From positions 1-64,000 of the forward strand of contig DATKXO010000453.1 of the NCBI GenBank assembly GCA_035528995.1: 64,000 nucleotides of DNA. The letters are read 5' to 3'. Of the stretch, positions 8,857 through 17,836 are shown piece after piece. A model generated the notes under the pieces. That model had not been told where the DNA came from. It worked only from the letters and a program-made list of their open reading frames with translations, and did not search any database. The position numbers and the translations under genes were made by a program. Each line of letters begins with the position of its first letter. The stretch's first letter is position 1. The DNA comes from DATKXO01 sp035528995 (GTDB taxonomy: Bacteria > Planctomycetota > Phycisphaerae > UBA1845).

Positions 8857-9363
8857 CTATTTCGGCTTATAGACCTTTCCCCACTTGTAGACGCGGGCCC
8901 GCCAGTTCTCGGAAGTGCCCAGGTCCTGATTGATCTGCAACATCTCGATCGTGGTCAGCGTCGTCTTGTCCACTAACGTCTTGCCGAAGTCCAGGATCTC
9001 CTTGCACAGGAGCTTCGGTGGATTTCTCAGCTCCGTGTTCTGCGCCCACTCGCCGGTTTCCTCGCTGATGGTGCCGTGTGACGCCTCCACGTAGAGCATG
9101 GTGACCGCCCAGCCGTGCGTCTCGGTGATGGAGAACTCCAGCACCGGGCGTGTGCCCTCCATGCGGGCGTCGACGACCACGTTGAACTCCGGCTCCTCGT
9201 CCGTCTCGACCCCGTCGATCTCTTCAGGATTGTAGCGTTCTGCCGCGGTCTGCGCCGTCTCCGGCACGTCAGCGACCGGCTCCGCCCCCTGGTAGAACGC
9301 GAAGCGCCAGGTCAGCAAGCCGACGGCCACCACCAACAAGATGATCAGCAGCGGTTTCTTCAT
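8857..9363 (-). CDS. Exported hypothetical protein, tandem paralogue 2
   Basis: This 168-residue protein starts at ATG 9363 (MKKPLLIILLVVAVGLL), a typical signal or anchor; upstream in-frame codons lack membrane character. The mature part repeats the blocks of its neighbour: IDGVETDEEPEFNVVVDAR, VLEFSITETHGWAV, LVDKTTLTTIEML and GTSENWRARVYKWG. The neighbour's possible lipobox Cys is a Trp here (LLTWRFAF), so the two copies may be anchored differently, one as a lipoprotein and one by an uncleaved helix. Function is unknown and no catalytic residues stand out. Confidence 0.75.
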   Translation of the reverse strand: MKKPLLIILLVVAVGLLTWRFAFYQGAEPVADVPETAQTAAERYNPEEIDGVETDEEPEFNVVVDARMEGTRPVLEFSITETHGWAVTMLYVEASHGTISEETGEWAQNTELRNPPKLLCKEILDFGKTLVDKTTLTTIEMLQINQDLGTSENWRARVYKWGKVYKPK

Positions 9364-9595
9364 GGGGGTTCTCGCTTTGTCGCGCCGCGCCGCCGGACCC
9401 GGTGCCGACCGCACGGCAGGGCCTCAGGAATCCACCGGCGTACTATAACCTTCCCCAACGCACCTGCCCAGTAGCCGGGCCCACTGCATGTCTGCCGGAC
9501 GCTCAATGTGCGTGCCCCGCCCGTTGCAGCGTTTTTCCCGAAACCGTTTGGGGATCACCAATCCGGGGACAGGCCGACTTCGTTCTGCGGGTCGT

Positions 9596-10135
9596 CTACC
9601 GTACGTGTGCCGCCGGGTGGGCCGGCTCCGGTCGGCAAAGCAGGAAGGCGGCCGCCACCAGGCCGCCGCTGAGCAACATCAGGATGACGCGTGTTGGCCC
9701 GTCCAAAAAGAGCCGATCGTAATTCATCGCCGGCAACCGCCCGATCACCCGGGCGATCGGGCGGGGGGGCTCGATCGGCTGAACGGCCATCGGGCGTGGC
9801 GCGTGGAATCCGGCGGGAAGGACTCCGGGGACCGGCACTTCGGCCTGGCCGGGGTGCCGGTAGCTCAACTCCCTGCGGGCCAGCCGGGCGGCCACTGCCG
9901 GGTCCGTGCGGATGGCCGCAGCCGTGTGACGAAGACGCTCGACGTCCGCTCGTGCGGTAGCGGCGAGCTGCTCCTCGACCTGGGTGGCCAAGGCCATGGC
10001 CTGGTAGTCCCGCCAGACCGGCAACACCACGCAGGGAGCAAAGCCCGCGCCCGCCAGGGCGATCAAACCCCAGAACAGCAGCGGCGAGCCTCCACTACAG
10101 ACTCCTGTCGCGCCGTTGGGGTCGGCTCCGTCCAT
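9596..10135 (-). CDS. FtsB/DivIC-like septum-formation initiator protein
   Basis: The protein has 179 residues from ATG 10135. It has a transmembrane helix (LLFWGLIALAGAGFAPCVVL), a charged helical stretch with heptad character (ATQVEEQLAATARADVERLRHT), and then RTDPAVAARLARRELSYRHPG. The last block matches the FtsB/DivIC signature, in which a Dp..iE..ARe.l.y..pgE segment follows the coiled coil. A second hydrophobic helix near the C-terminus (VILMLLSGGLVAAAFLL) is not typical of FtsB. The gene is 116 bp downstream of eno on the same strand, and eno-ftsB is a widely conserved order, which supports the call. The family bridges divisome proteins in other bacteria; its role in a planctomycete is inference. 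Confidence 0.62.
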   Translation of the reverse strand: MDGADPNGATGVCSGGSPLLFWGLIALAGAGFAPCVVLPVWRDYQAMALATQVEEQLAATARADVERLRHTAAAIRTDPAVAARLARRELSYRHPGQAEVPVPGVLPAGFHAPRPMAVQPIEPPRPIARVIGRLPAMNYDRLFLDGPTRVILMLLSGGLVAAAFLLCRPEPAHPAAHVR

Positions 10136-10251
10136 GGATCCGTACGCCTCCCTGATGCCCAATGTACCTTTGTCTGGAGGACCTTCTTGCCCCCGTCTCG
10201 AATCACCGCCCGACGTCCCGGCCGCGCCGGGACACCTGCACCTGTAATCGG

Positions 10252-11568
10252 CTATTGCGGCCAGAACTGTCCGCCATAAACGGCCGCGTCGTCCAGGTGC
10301 TCCTCGATCCGCAGCAGGCGGTTGTACTTGGCCACGCGATCCGACCGACACAGGCTCCCGGTCTTGATCTGCCCCGCGTTGGCGGCGACGGCCACGTCCG
10401 CGATGGTGGTGTCCTCGGTCTCGCCGCTACGGTGGCTGATGATCGCCCTCCACCCGTTGCGCATGGCCAGGTCGATGGCCTCGAACGTCTCGGTCAGCGT
10501 GCCGATCTGGTTCAGCTTGATCAGAATCGCGTTGGCCGACTTCTCTCGGATCCCCCGGGACAGGAACTCGGTGTTGGTCACGAAGAGGTCGTCTCCGACA
10601 AGCTGCACGGCATCCCCCATGGCCGCCGTCAGCTTGGCCCACCCGGACCAGTCTTTCTCACCCAGACCGTCCTCGATGCTTCGGATCGGGTACTTCTCGC
10701 ACCAGCCGCGCCAATGGCCGATCATCTCGTCGGAGGAGAGAGACTTGTCGGGGGCGGATTTGAAGAATCGGTATCGTCCCGTGGCCTCGTCGTACATCTC
10801 GGAGGCGGCCGGGTCCAGGGCGATGAAGATGTCCTTGCCCAATTCGTAGCCCGCTGCCTGGACGGCCTGCGAAATGACCTCCAGGGCCTCGTCGTTGCTC
10901 TTGAGGTCCGGAGCGAAGCCGCCCTCGTCCCCCACGGACGTGCTGTAGCCCTTCTTGGAGAGCACCTTCTTGAGAGCGTGGAAGCATTCCACGCCCATCT
11001 GCAGAGCGTGAGAGAAGCTCGCCGCGCCCCAGGGCTGGATCATGAACTCCTGGAAGTCCACGTTGTTGCCGGCGTGGCGGCCGCCGTTGAGGATGTTCAT
11101 CATGGGCACGGGCATGACCCGCGCCCGGACACCACCCAGGTACCGGAACAGTGGCAGGCCCGCCGACATGGCCGCCGCCTTGGCAGTGGCCAAAGAGACC
11201 GACAGGATGGCGTTGGCCCCCAGCCGTCCTTTGCGCCCGGGATGACCGTCACTCTCGGCCGACTGGGCCTCATCCTGCTGGATCATGGCCAGGTCCACGT
11301 CTTCCTGGTCGGTGGCATCGAGTCCCAGGACCGCCTCGGCGATCTCGGTGTTGACGTGCTCGACCGCCTTGAGCACCCCCTTGCCGCCGTAGCGGGCCGG
11401 ATCGCCGTCGCGCAGCTCGACGGCCTCGTTCTCCCCGGTCGATGCCCCGGAGGGAACGCCCGCCTCGCCATAGCTGCCGTCTTCCAGCACCACGGTGGCG
11501 CTGACCGTCGGGTTGCCGCGCGAGTCGAGAATCTCACGCGCCTCTACGTGTACGATTGTGGTGGACAT
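10252..11568 (-). CDS. eno: Enolase (phosphopyruvate hydratase)
   Basis: Enolase converts 2-phosphoglycerate to phosphoenolpyruvate in glycolysis. The 438-residue protein starts at ATG 11568, preceded by a strong GAGGAGGT ribosome-binding site; an upstream in-frame start is not needed. Diagnostic segments include VEAREILDSRGNPT at the N-terminus, the metal-binding Asp in FIALDPAASE, IEDGLGEKDW, LVGDDLFVTN and the C-terminal signature SHRSGETEDTTIAD. An FtsB-like gene follows on the same strand. A 403-bp divergent gap separates it from the TSP3-FKBP lipoprotein gene. Confidence 0.98.
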   Translation of the reverse strand: MSTTIVHVEAREILDSRGNPTVSATVVLEDGSYGEAGVPSGASTGENEAVELRDGDPARYGGKGVLKAVEHVNTEIAEAVLGLDATDQEDVDLAMIQQDEAQSAESDGHPGRKGRLGANAILSVSLATAKAAAMSAGLPLFRYLGGVRARVMPVPMMNILNGGRHAGNNVDFQEFMIQPWGAASFSHALQMGVECFHALKKVLSKKGYSTSVGDEGGFAPDLKSNDEALEVISQAVQAAGYELGKDIFIALDPAASEMYDEATGRYRFFKSAPDKSLSSDEMIGHWRGWCEKYPIRSIEDGLGEKDWSGWAKLTAAMGDAVQLVGDDLFVTNTEFLSRGIREKSANAILIKLNQIGTLTETFEAIDLAMRNGWRAIISHRSGETEDTTIADVAVAANAGQIKTGSLCRSDRVAKYNRLLRIEEHLDDAAVYGGQFWPQ

Positions 11569-11971
11569 GCGAACCTCCTCTTCAACCCGCGGCTCAGCGA
11601 GGATTGCCCGGGCCGCGACGGATGGGTAATTGCGTTCACCGGCGGGAACGTGCCGGCCGGCCGGCTCCGGGCAGTCTAGCCAGCCCGTCTGTCCGGTCAA
11701 GCGGACGCCTGGTGACGGCTGGAATCATACGACGAAAGCGACTCCGACATCGCTGCTGCGGGACGCCCTGCTTGGCCGATGATCACCGCAGGGCCGGCTC
11801 GTGTGCTGGCTGGTGTCGGCGGTTGTTGCCGGACGTGACTCGCACGTGCCGGAGGAGGTACACTGACAGGGTCCGGCGCGTCATGCGGCGCCGGGCACGT
11901 ATGCCGTATTGTTGGGGCACCCGGGTGGCACGTCGTGGTGCTGCGCGGCCCGGGTCTGCGGAGATGCTTGC

Positions 11972-13282
11972 ATGAGCCTGCGTATCCTGTGCGTCGTGTC
12001 GGGCCTCCTTCTTCTGGGCGGCTGCATCGAGTTTCAACGCACCATGCGCGGTGAAACGGCCGGCGGCGGCGGCTCCGATTGGAACCCTCAACCGGGGACG
12101 GACGTCGATTCGGACGGCCTGGCCGGCTTCAAGGACAACTGCCCGGAAGATGCCAACCCCGATCAGGTCGACGCCGACACCGACGGCCTCGGTGACGTCT
12201 GCGACGACGATCGCGACGGCGATGGCGTGCTCAACGACGACGACAACTGTCCGGACGTGGCCGACCCCGATCAGGCGGATACCGACACTGACGGCCTCGG
12301 CGACGCCTGCGACGACGATCTCGATGGAGATGGCCTGCTCAACGATGAGGACAACTGCCCGGACGATCCCAATCCGGATCAGGAGGATGCCAACGACGAC
12401 GGCATCGGCGATGCGTGCGGCAACGACCGGGACAACGACACCGTGCCCAACGAAGAGGACAACTGCCCGGATGTCGCCAACCCGGACCAGGAGGATACCG
12501 ACACCGACGGCCTCGGCGACGCCTGCGACAACTGTCCGGCTCTGGCCAGCGAGGACCAGGCCGACGCGGACGACGACGGCGTCGGGGATGCCTGCGACAA
12601 CTGTCCCGAAACTCCCAACGCGGATCAGGAGGACGCCGACGACGACGGCATCGGTGACGCCTGTCGCGACGATCGCGACGGAGACGGTGTGCCCGACGAT
12701 GAGGACAACTGCCCGGACGACCCCAACCCCGACCAGGAGGATGCCGACGACGACGGCATCGGCGACGCCTGCGCCGCCGATCGCGATGCGGACGGCGTTC
12801 CCGACGCGGACGACAACTGTCCCGACGTCCCCAACCAAGGTCAGCAGGACCTGGATACCGACGGGATCGGCGACGCCTGCGATGAGGAGACCGACTCGGC
12901 GCTGGGCTTCCGCGAGTTGCCGGATGATCTCGAGGAGATCACCACCGAGACCGGCCTGGGCTACGTGGACATTGAGGTCGGAACCGGCGTCCAGCCGCAG
13001 ACCGGCGACGAGATCCAGGCCCACTACACCGGCTGGCTTCAGGAGGATGGAACCAAGTTCGACAGCTCACTCGATCGCGGCGAACCGTTCCCCTTCCGGC
13101 TGAATGAGAGTTCCGTCATCCAGGGCTGGCATGAGGGATTCGCCACGATGAACGTCGGCGGCCGGCGCCGGCTGATCATCCCGCCGGACCTGGGCTACGG
13201 CGAGGCCGGCCGTCCGCCGAGCATTCCGGGAAACGCCACGCTGATCTTCGACGTCGAACTCCTGGCCGTGAACGCCCAATAG
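11972..13282 (+). CDS. Lipoprotein: thrombospondin type 3 repeats fused to FKBP-type peptidyl-prolyl isomerase
   Basis: The 436-residue protein starts at ATG 11972 with a lipoprotein signal ending in LLLLGGC (Cys18). Residues ~45-308 are about ten thrombospondin type 3 repeats built on D.DGDG..D..DNCP and NPDQ.D.D.DGIGDAC, a calcium-binding array with regular Asp and Cys. The C-terminal ~110 residues are an FKBP domain: VQPQTGDEIQAHYTGWL, DSSLDRGEPFPF, VIQGWHEGF, MNVGGRRRLIIPPDLGYG and LIFDVELLAV. The isomerase should act outside the cytoplasm. The repeat array may be a calcium-stiffened stalk that holds the domain away from the membrane (inference). A hairpin CCGGC-acagc-GCCGG lies 5 bp after the stop. 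Confidence 0.92.
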   Translation: MSLRILCVVSGLLLLGGCIEFQRTMRGETAGGGGSDWNPQPGTDVDSDGLAGFKDNCPEDANPDQVDADTDGLGDVCDDDRDGDGVLNDDDNCPDVADPDQADTDTDGLGDACDDDLDGDGLLNDEDNCPDDPNPDQEDANDDGIGDACGNDRDNDTVPNEEDNCPDVANPDQEDTDTDGLGDACDNCPALASEDQADADDDGVGDACDNCPETPNADQEDADDDGIGDACRDDRDGDGVPDDEDNCPDDPNPDQEDADDDGIGDACAADRDADGVPDADDNCPDVPNQGQQDLDTDGIGDACDEETDSALGFRELPDDLEEITTETGLGYVDIEVGTGVQPQTGDEIQAHYTGWLQEDGTKFDSSLDRGEPFPFRLNESSVIQGWHEGFATMNVGGRRRLIIPPDLGYGEAGRPPSIPGNATLIFDVELLAVNAQ

Positions 13283-13287
13283 CTCAC

Positions 13288-13302
13288 CCGGCACAGCGCC
13301 GG
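13288..13302. terminator. Hairpin between convergent genes, possible weak terminator
   Basis: CCGGC (13288-13292) and GCCGG (13298-13302) flank ACAGC. It sits between the convergent ends of the TSP3-FKBP gene and the homogentisate dioxygenase gene. No T-tract follows on either strand, so intrinsic termination is uncertain. Confidence 0.3.
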
Positions 13303-13351
13303 ATCGGTACTGTCGGCCCCAACCGCCCCTTGCGCATCAGAGAGCGTCCTG

Positions 13352-14536
13352 CTACCCCTTTTCCTTCTTCACCCACGTCAGGTGGTAACCCTTGTCCTCG
13401 ACCTCGCGCGCGGCCATGGTCAGGCGAAGCTGTTTGTACGTGTCGCACATGACGGCCAGCTCGTCGGTGCGCTCGGTGCCGATGCTCTTCTCGTACGTGC
13501 CCGGGTGGGGACCGTGCGGGATGCCGGCCGGGTGCAGGCTGATCGAGCCGTTGCCCATCCCCCGGCGGCTGGTGAAGTTGCCGGCCACGTAGAACAGGAT
13601 CTCGTCCATGTGCACCGAGGCGTGCCCGTAGGGGCAGGGGATGGCCCCCTGGGCGTAGTCCACCTTCCGCGGCACGAACGAGCAGATCACGAACTGGTTG
13701 CCCGCGAAAGTGATGTGCATCGTGGGCGGCAGGTGGATCGACCCCGTCTTGGGCTGGTAGTCGTGAATGTTGAACGCGAACGGATAGACGAACCCGTCCC
13801 ACCCGGCCAGGTCGTACGGAAAGTGCTCGTGCAGGCGGACGGTCAGCTCGTCCGCGCGCTTGACCACCAGCTCGAACGGCGCCCGTCCGTGCGACGCCTC
13901 GTCGTACGCCAGCAGCGACTGCGGCAGGCGGAAATCCCGGTGCGTATAGGGGGCGTACATCGTGATCTGACCGGACCGGTTGCGGAACTCCTTGGGGATG
14001 TCGATGAAGCCGCGCCCTTCAAAGACCACAAACTCCGGATTGGGCCCGTCCCAGTGGACGCGGTAGGGCGTGCCCCGCGGAATGTGGACGTAGTCGTGCT
14101 CCTGGAACGGCAGCACGCCGAAGAGCGTCTCGAACCGACCGCCGCCCCGGTACGCAAAGTAGAGCTCGTCCCCGTCCCCGTTGGTCAGGAACCGCGCGGA
14201 CGTCGCTGTCGGCTTGACCATGCTGACCTGGACGTCGCTGTTGAACAGCAGCACCCGGCGGGCGTCTAGAAAATCGCCCGACAGCTGCAGGTCCTGCGTC
14301 CTGATGTGGCGGCGGTGGAGCGGCTGCTCGGCCAACGGCTCGAACGGGGAGAACCCCGGAATCGCCAGCGGCTCGACCGCGTGCTCGTCCGTCGGCGGGA
14401 CGCGGTAGTACAGGATCGAGAACGGCCCCTCGAATCCCTCGCGGGTGTGGCACTGCTCCATGAGGAGTTTGCCGTCTTCGTAAGAAGTGGTGTGCGGCTT
14501 GGCGGGCACTTTGCCCAGGGCGTGTCGATGGATCAT
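13352..14536 (-). CDS. hmgA: Homogentisate 1,2-dioxygenase family protein
   Basis: This family uses non-haem Fe(II) and O2 to open the ring of homogentisate to maleylacetoacetate in tyrosine and phenylalanine breakdown. The 394-residue protein starts at ATG 14536. It is shorter than the ~440 residues of the animal and proteobacterial enzymes, as is usual for the bacterial short form. The cupin core carries the expected metal ligands in HMDEILFYVAGNF (His and Glu) and the HPAGIPHGPHPG loop. Other family-like segments are HIPRGTPYRVH and FEGRGFIDIPKEF. No other tyrosine-degradation gene is nearby. The gene is alone on its strand, and its 5' region contains a GTAGCA/TGCTAC dyad shared with the divergent gene. 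Confidence 0.86.
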   Translation of the reverse strand: MIHRHALGKVPAKPHTTSYEDGKLLMEQCHTREGFEGPFSILYYRVPPTDEHAVEPLAIPGFSPFEPLAEQPLHRRHIRTQDLQLSGDFLDARRVLLFNSDVQVSMVKPTATSARFLTNGDGDELYFAYRGGGRFETLFGVLPFQEHDYVHIPRGTPYRVHWDGPNPEFVVFEGRGFIDIPKEFRNRSGQITMYAPYTHRDFRLPQSLLAYDEASHGRAPFELVVKRADELTVRLHEHFPYDLAGWDGFVYPFAFNIHDYQPKTGSIHLPPTMHITFAGNQFVICSFVPRKVDYAQGAIPCPYGHASVHMDEILFYVAGNFTSRRGMGNGSISLHPAGIPHGPHPGTYEKSIGTERTDELAVMCDTYKQLRLTMAAREVEDKGYHLTWVKKEKG

Positions 14537-14846
14537 CGGGTCACTCCGATCGTGATTTGCGGCCCTGCGAGGCGGGACCGCCGAATCGGCCGTAGACCGG
14601 TCGCAGCCCGCATCTGCGATCGCCAGCGTAGTTGGTGTCGGGTCCGTGTCAACCGTGCCCAGTGGGGCATGGCAACGACGGGCGCCGCGTCGAACATCCG
14701 CGACGGAGTCGCCCGCGACCCTGCGGGGTAGCATGAATTTCACAAACGTGCTACACTGCCTTCCCCGTTGAAGAGTGCGGTGACCTGTGGCCCGGACCGA
14801 CGCTCCGGCGCTACACGGGGAGAGTTTCGGGTACGGAGTCCGGTCG
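14537..14846. other. Divergent intergenic region with a dyad
   Basis: This region separates hmgA (-) from the transporter gene (+). The only structure seen is an inverted repeat, GTAGCA (14728-14733) and TGCTAC (14749-14754), overlapping TACACT (14752-14757), which could be a -10 for the rightward gene. No -35 is visible at the right distance. Confidence 0.3.
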
Positions 14847-15563
14847 ATGGAACAAACATCCCTCCTCGTTCTGCTCGGGACGGCAGCTTTCATCGGCTTC
14901 CTGCACACGCTGACCGGCCCCGACCATTACATCCCCTTTGTGGCCATGGCGCGCATCGGGCGATGGTCTTTGCCCAAGACGATCGCGATCACGCTGGCCT
15001 GCGGTGTCGGTCACGTGGGCAGCTCGATCGTGCTGGGCACGGTCGGCATCGGGTTCGGCGTTGCGTTGGGCAGGCTCGAGTGGTTCGAGGGCGTCCGCGG
15101 GAGCATGGCCGGCTGGCTGTTGCTGGGCTTCGGACTGGCTTACCTGGCCTGGGGCGTCAAGCGGGCGCTCCGCGCCCAACCGCACACCCACGTCCACGGT
15201 CACGCCAACGGCAGCGTCCACGGCCATCTGCATGGCCACGCCGGCAACCACGCCCACCCCCACGGCGCAGACAAGGCCACTCAGAGCATGACCCCCTGGA
15301 TCCTGTTCACCATTTTCGTGTTCGGACCGTGCGAGCCGCTCATTCCCCTTCTGATGTTCCCCGCGGCCAAGCTCAGTTTCTGGGGCGTCGGCCTGGTCTG
15401 CCTGGTGTTCGGTTGCTGCACCCTGGCCACAATGACCACCCTCGTCGTGGCGGGCTACCTGGGCTTGAGCCGGGTGTCCTTTGCCTGGCTGGGTCGGTAC
15501 GCCCATGCCATCGCCGGCCTGGCCGTGACGGCCTGCGGGCTGGCCGTACAATTCGGCTTGTAG
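14847..15563 (+). CDS. NicO/UreH-like membrane transporter with His-rich loop
   Basis: The 238-residue protein (ATG 14847) has about six hydrophobic helices. The first carries HTLTGPDH (residues 20-27), close to the HX4DH metal motif of nickel/cobalt permeases and of UreH-like proteins. A loop at ~113-140 is extremely His-rich (HTHVHGHANGSVHGHLHGH), typical of metal-binding loops. A later helix contains FGPCEPLIPLLMFP, a conserved segment of this group. The likely role is transport or efflux of a transition metal such as nickel or cobalt, but substrate cannot be read from the sequence. No urease or hydrogenase gene lies nearby; the closest metalloenzyme genes are the Kor/Hdr/Fdh block 30 kb away. 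Confidence 0.8.
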   Translation: MEQTSLLVLLGTAAFIGFLHTLTGPDHYIPFVAMARIGRWSLPKTIAITLACGVGHVGSSIVLGTVGIGFGVALGRLEWFEGVRGSMAGWLLLGFGLAYLAWGVKRALRAQPHTHVHGHANGSVHGHLHGHAGNHAHPHGADKATQSMTPWILFTIFVFGPCEPLIPLLMFPAAKLSFWGVGLVCLVFGCCTLATMTTLVVAGYLGLSRVSFAWLGRYAHAIAGLAVTACGLAVQFGL

Positions 15564-15769
15564 TCCATACGAGACTGAATGCAGCGGCTTCTCCGCGTCC
15601 AGCGCCCCTTGCATCGCGGAGCGTCGCCGGTCGGGTCCGATAAGCACGGCGCACAATTTGCCTCTCCGACTTTCGCCTTCCCGGCCGATAAAACGGCTGT
15701 CCACCCGAGGCTTGCGGGCGGACTGTGACCTGACGTTGTCACCCCATTCCTATGTGGAGGATCCACCCG

Positions 15770-15967
15770 ATGAGATGGCGCACGAAGTGTGTGTGGAAAA
15801 TCCTCGCCCTCATCCCCATGCTGGGCTTGTACAACCTGGCGAGCTGCCAGGCCGACGTGATGCGCGACGTGGCCAAGGATCTCGACGACCGGGCCGGCGA
15901 ACTCGACGGCCAGGACGACGACCTGGATCTGGGCGACTACCTGGCGGATCTGGTTGACGGTCTGTAA
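15770..15967 (+). CDS. Small acidic lipoprotein
   Basis: This is a 65-residue product. GTGGAGG ends 9 bases before the ATG at 15770, which fixes the start. The N-terminus is basic then hydrophobic (KCVWKILALIPMLGLYNLASC), and LASC is a lipobox with Cys26. The mature 40 residues are strongly acidic (DVAKDLDDRAGELDGQDDDL) and predicted helical. Function is unknown. A similar tiny lipoprotein of unrelated sequence is encoded at 38667. Confidence 0.6.
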   Translation: MRWRTKCVWKILALIPMLGLYNLASCQADVMRDVAKDLDDRAGELDGQDDDLDLGDYLADLVDGL

Positions 15968-16182
15968 TCGCCGCCGGTTGCCGGCGCTGCCTACCTCCGC
16001 TGTACAAAATCGGAAATCGACATTGCCGCTCGCAAACCCGGCGGGCGGGCGTTGACCCACGCCCGTCCGCCGCCCGCGTTCCCCGACCCCTCTCTTCTTC
16101 TCACCGCCTGCCGGGCGGGATAACATTCCGGCGACGCGCCTTTCTGTCCGGCTTGCCGGAGCGCCGTCATAACGAGGGCGGT

Positions 16183-17217
16183 ATGGGCAACGCTGCACGA
16201 TTATCGGGCAACGGCACAGCCCTGCTCGAGGTGCGCGACCTGCACGTGCGTTTCGGCTTGCCCGGGCGACTCGCCGGCCGATGCGTGCGAGCGGTGGACG
16301 GAGTGAGCTTCGACGTGCATCAGCGGCGGACGCTCGGCCTGGTCGGTGAAAGCGGATGCGGCAAGACCACGCTGGCCCGTGCCATCCTGCGCCTGGTCCC
16401 GGTCCACGAAGGCCGCGTTCGCTTCGACGGTGCGGACGTGCTGGCCCTGAATGCCCGCGGACTGCGTCGGCTCCGGCGTCGCATGCAGGTCGTCTTTCAG
16501 GACTCGGCCGGCAGCCTGAATCCGCGCATGACGATCGAGGGCATCATCGGAGAGGGGCTGACCGTACACGGGCTGGCCCGCGGGCGCCGACGCCGGGAGC
16601 GAGTTGCCACCTTGCTCGAGCGCGTCGGCCTCGCCGCCGACCACCTCGACCGCTACCCGCATGAGTTCTCCGGCGGTCAGCGACAACGCATCGGCATCGC
16701 CCGAGCCCTGGCCCTGGAGCCCGCGTTCATCGTCTGCGACGAGCCGGTGAGCGCCCTGGACGTCTCCGTGCAGGCTCAGATCCTCAACCTGCTGGCCGAC
16801 CTGCAGGCCGAGCGCGGACTCAGCTATCTCTTCATAGCCCATAACCTGGCCGTCGTGGAGCAGTTTGCCGACCAGGTGGCCGTCATGTACCTGGGGCGCA
16901 TCGTCGAGATCGCCGCCCGGGAGGAGCTGTACGCCCGCCCCCGACACCCTTACACGCAGTCGCTGCTGGCGGCCGTTCCCGAGCCGGTACCGTGCCGCAA
17001 ACGGCCCGCCCTGCTTGGTGGAGAGCCGCCCAGTCCGATCGATCCGCCTGCCGGCTGCTCCTTCCATCCGAGATGCCCTCTGGCCGCCGAGGAGTGCCGC
17101 CAACGCAAACCGGCGCTGGTGGCAAAACCGGGCCTGGCGGCGGCCCACCTGATCGCCTGCCATCTCGCCGACCGGGCGGCCGACTTCGGCCCGTCGCGTA
17201 CCGTCTCGCGAGGATAA
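16183..17217 (+). CDS. Oligopeptide/dipeptide ABC transporter ATP-binding protein (OppF/DppF-like)
   Basis: This 344-residue protein powers import of peptides or similar solutes through an Opp/Dpp-type permease. It shows Walker A GESGCGKTT (~56), the Q-loop VVFQD, the ABC signature SGGQRQRIGIARAL (~163), Walker B FIVCDEP (~184), the D-loop SALD and the switch His in IAHNLAVV. The C-terminal oligopeptide-transporter extension (HPYTQSLLAAVPEP, PAGCSFHPRCPLAAEECR) defines the subfamily. ATG 16183 is preceded by GAGGGCGG; a TTG at 16153 is possible. No permease, binding protein or second ATPase lies next to it, so its partners must be encoded elsewhere. Confidence 0.92.
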   Translation: MGNAARLSGNGTALLEVRDLHVRFGLPGRLAGRCVRAVDGVSFDVHQRRTLGLVGESGCGKTTLARAILRLVPVHEGRVRFDGADVLALNARGLRRLRRRMQVVFQDSAGSLNPRMTIEGIIGEGLTVHGLARGRRRRERVATLLERVGLAADHLDRYPHEFSGGQRQRIGIARALALEPAFIVCDEPVSALDVSVQAQILNLLADLQAERGLSYLFIAHNLAVVEQFADQVAVMYLGRIVEIAAREELYARPRHPYTQSLLAAVPEPVPCRKRPALLGGEPPSPIDPPAGCSFHPRCPLAAEECRQRKPALVAKPGLAAAHLIACHLADRAADFGPSRTVSRG

Positions 17218-17836
17218 ACCCTGTTTGGATTGCGGCGCGGAAACCGACCGGAGGGTGCCGTTGCCGGCATCATCGCGGTCATCTGCGACCCGCCGGCGCT
17301 GTCTGACGCCCGGGCCGGGAAGCGGCTGAACGGGTTTGGTCAGAAAAAAATCGAAACTCTTATGCAGACTACCGCGGTGCGTGGTTCCAGTAAAAGCCGC
17401 GGCTCTCATCGTCAGTTGCGGTCGCCAAAACTTATAGGGTTTGAGCGCAGTTCCGATAGCCAAGGCCGCCTCCGGCGCTGAGCCGGGCGTGGTCCGAAAC
17501 TCTTAAAGGAGACATATCGGAGTGTCGATGCGTCCGTTGCGGAATTCGGAGTTGACCTTCCCCTTTCCGCCGCGTCGAAGCACGAATGGTTCTGGCCAGA
17601 CCGTCCGCTTCGGCCGCCGCTCGCCGGGGGCAGGTTCGTACCGGCGGCTCCTGTCTGGTGGGTCGAATTCCGACGCCGCCCGGAGACGCCGGGACGAGTG
17701 GACAACCGAAGACTAACGAGCCCGTCGTCGGGTCACTGGGGTCCGGCGACACCGTGCGAAACGCCATCGCGTCCCTCAGATCATCGAAGAGGATGGCCGG
17801 AGCCGTTTCGCAACGCGTTTGGAGGCACGAGTTACC
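17218..17836 (+). other. Long leader/intergenic region before the first flagellin
   Basis: These 619 bp hold no convincing gene. An 11-bp direct repeat, CGAAACTCTTA, occurs at 17352-17362 and 17495-17505, and a related AAAACTTATAGG lies between them at 17428. A sigma-28-like promoter lies at 17433-17459. If transcription starts there, the flagellin mRNA has a leader of ~370 bases, long enough for post-transcriptional control. I looked for and did not find a c-di-GMP-I aptamer core. Confidence 0.4.
17433..17459 (+). promoter_or_regulatory. Candidate sigma-28 (FliA) promoter for flagellin
   Basis: TATA (17433-17436), exactly 15 bases, then TCCGATAG (17452-17459) compares with the bacterial flagellar consensus TAAA-N15-GCCGATAA (3 of 4 and 6 of 8). 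The position upstream of a flagellin gene adds support, but the ~370-base distance to the start codon is unusually long. Confidence 0.4.

Noticed and set aside
17218..17836. c-di-GMP riboswitch in the flagellin leader
   Set aside because: The conserved GCAAA and tetraloop-receptor sequences are not present.
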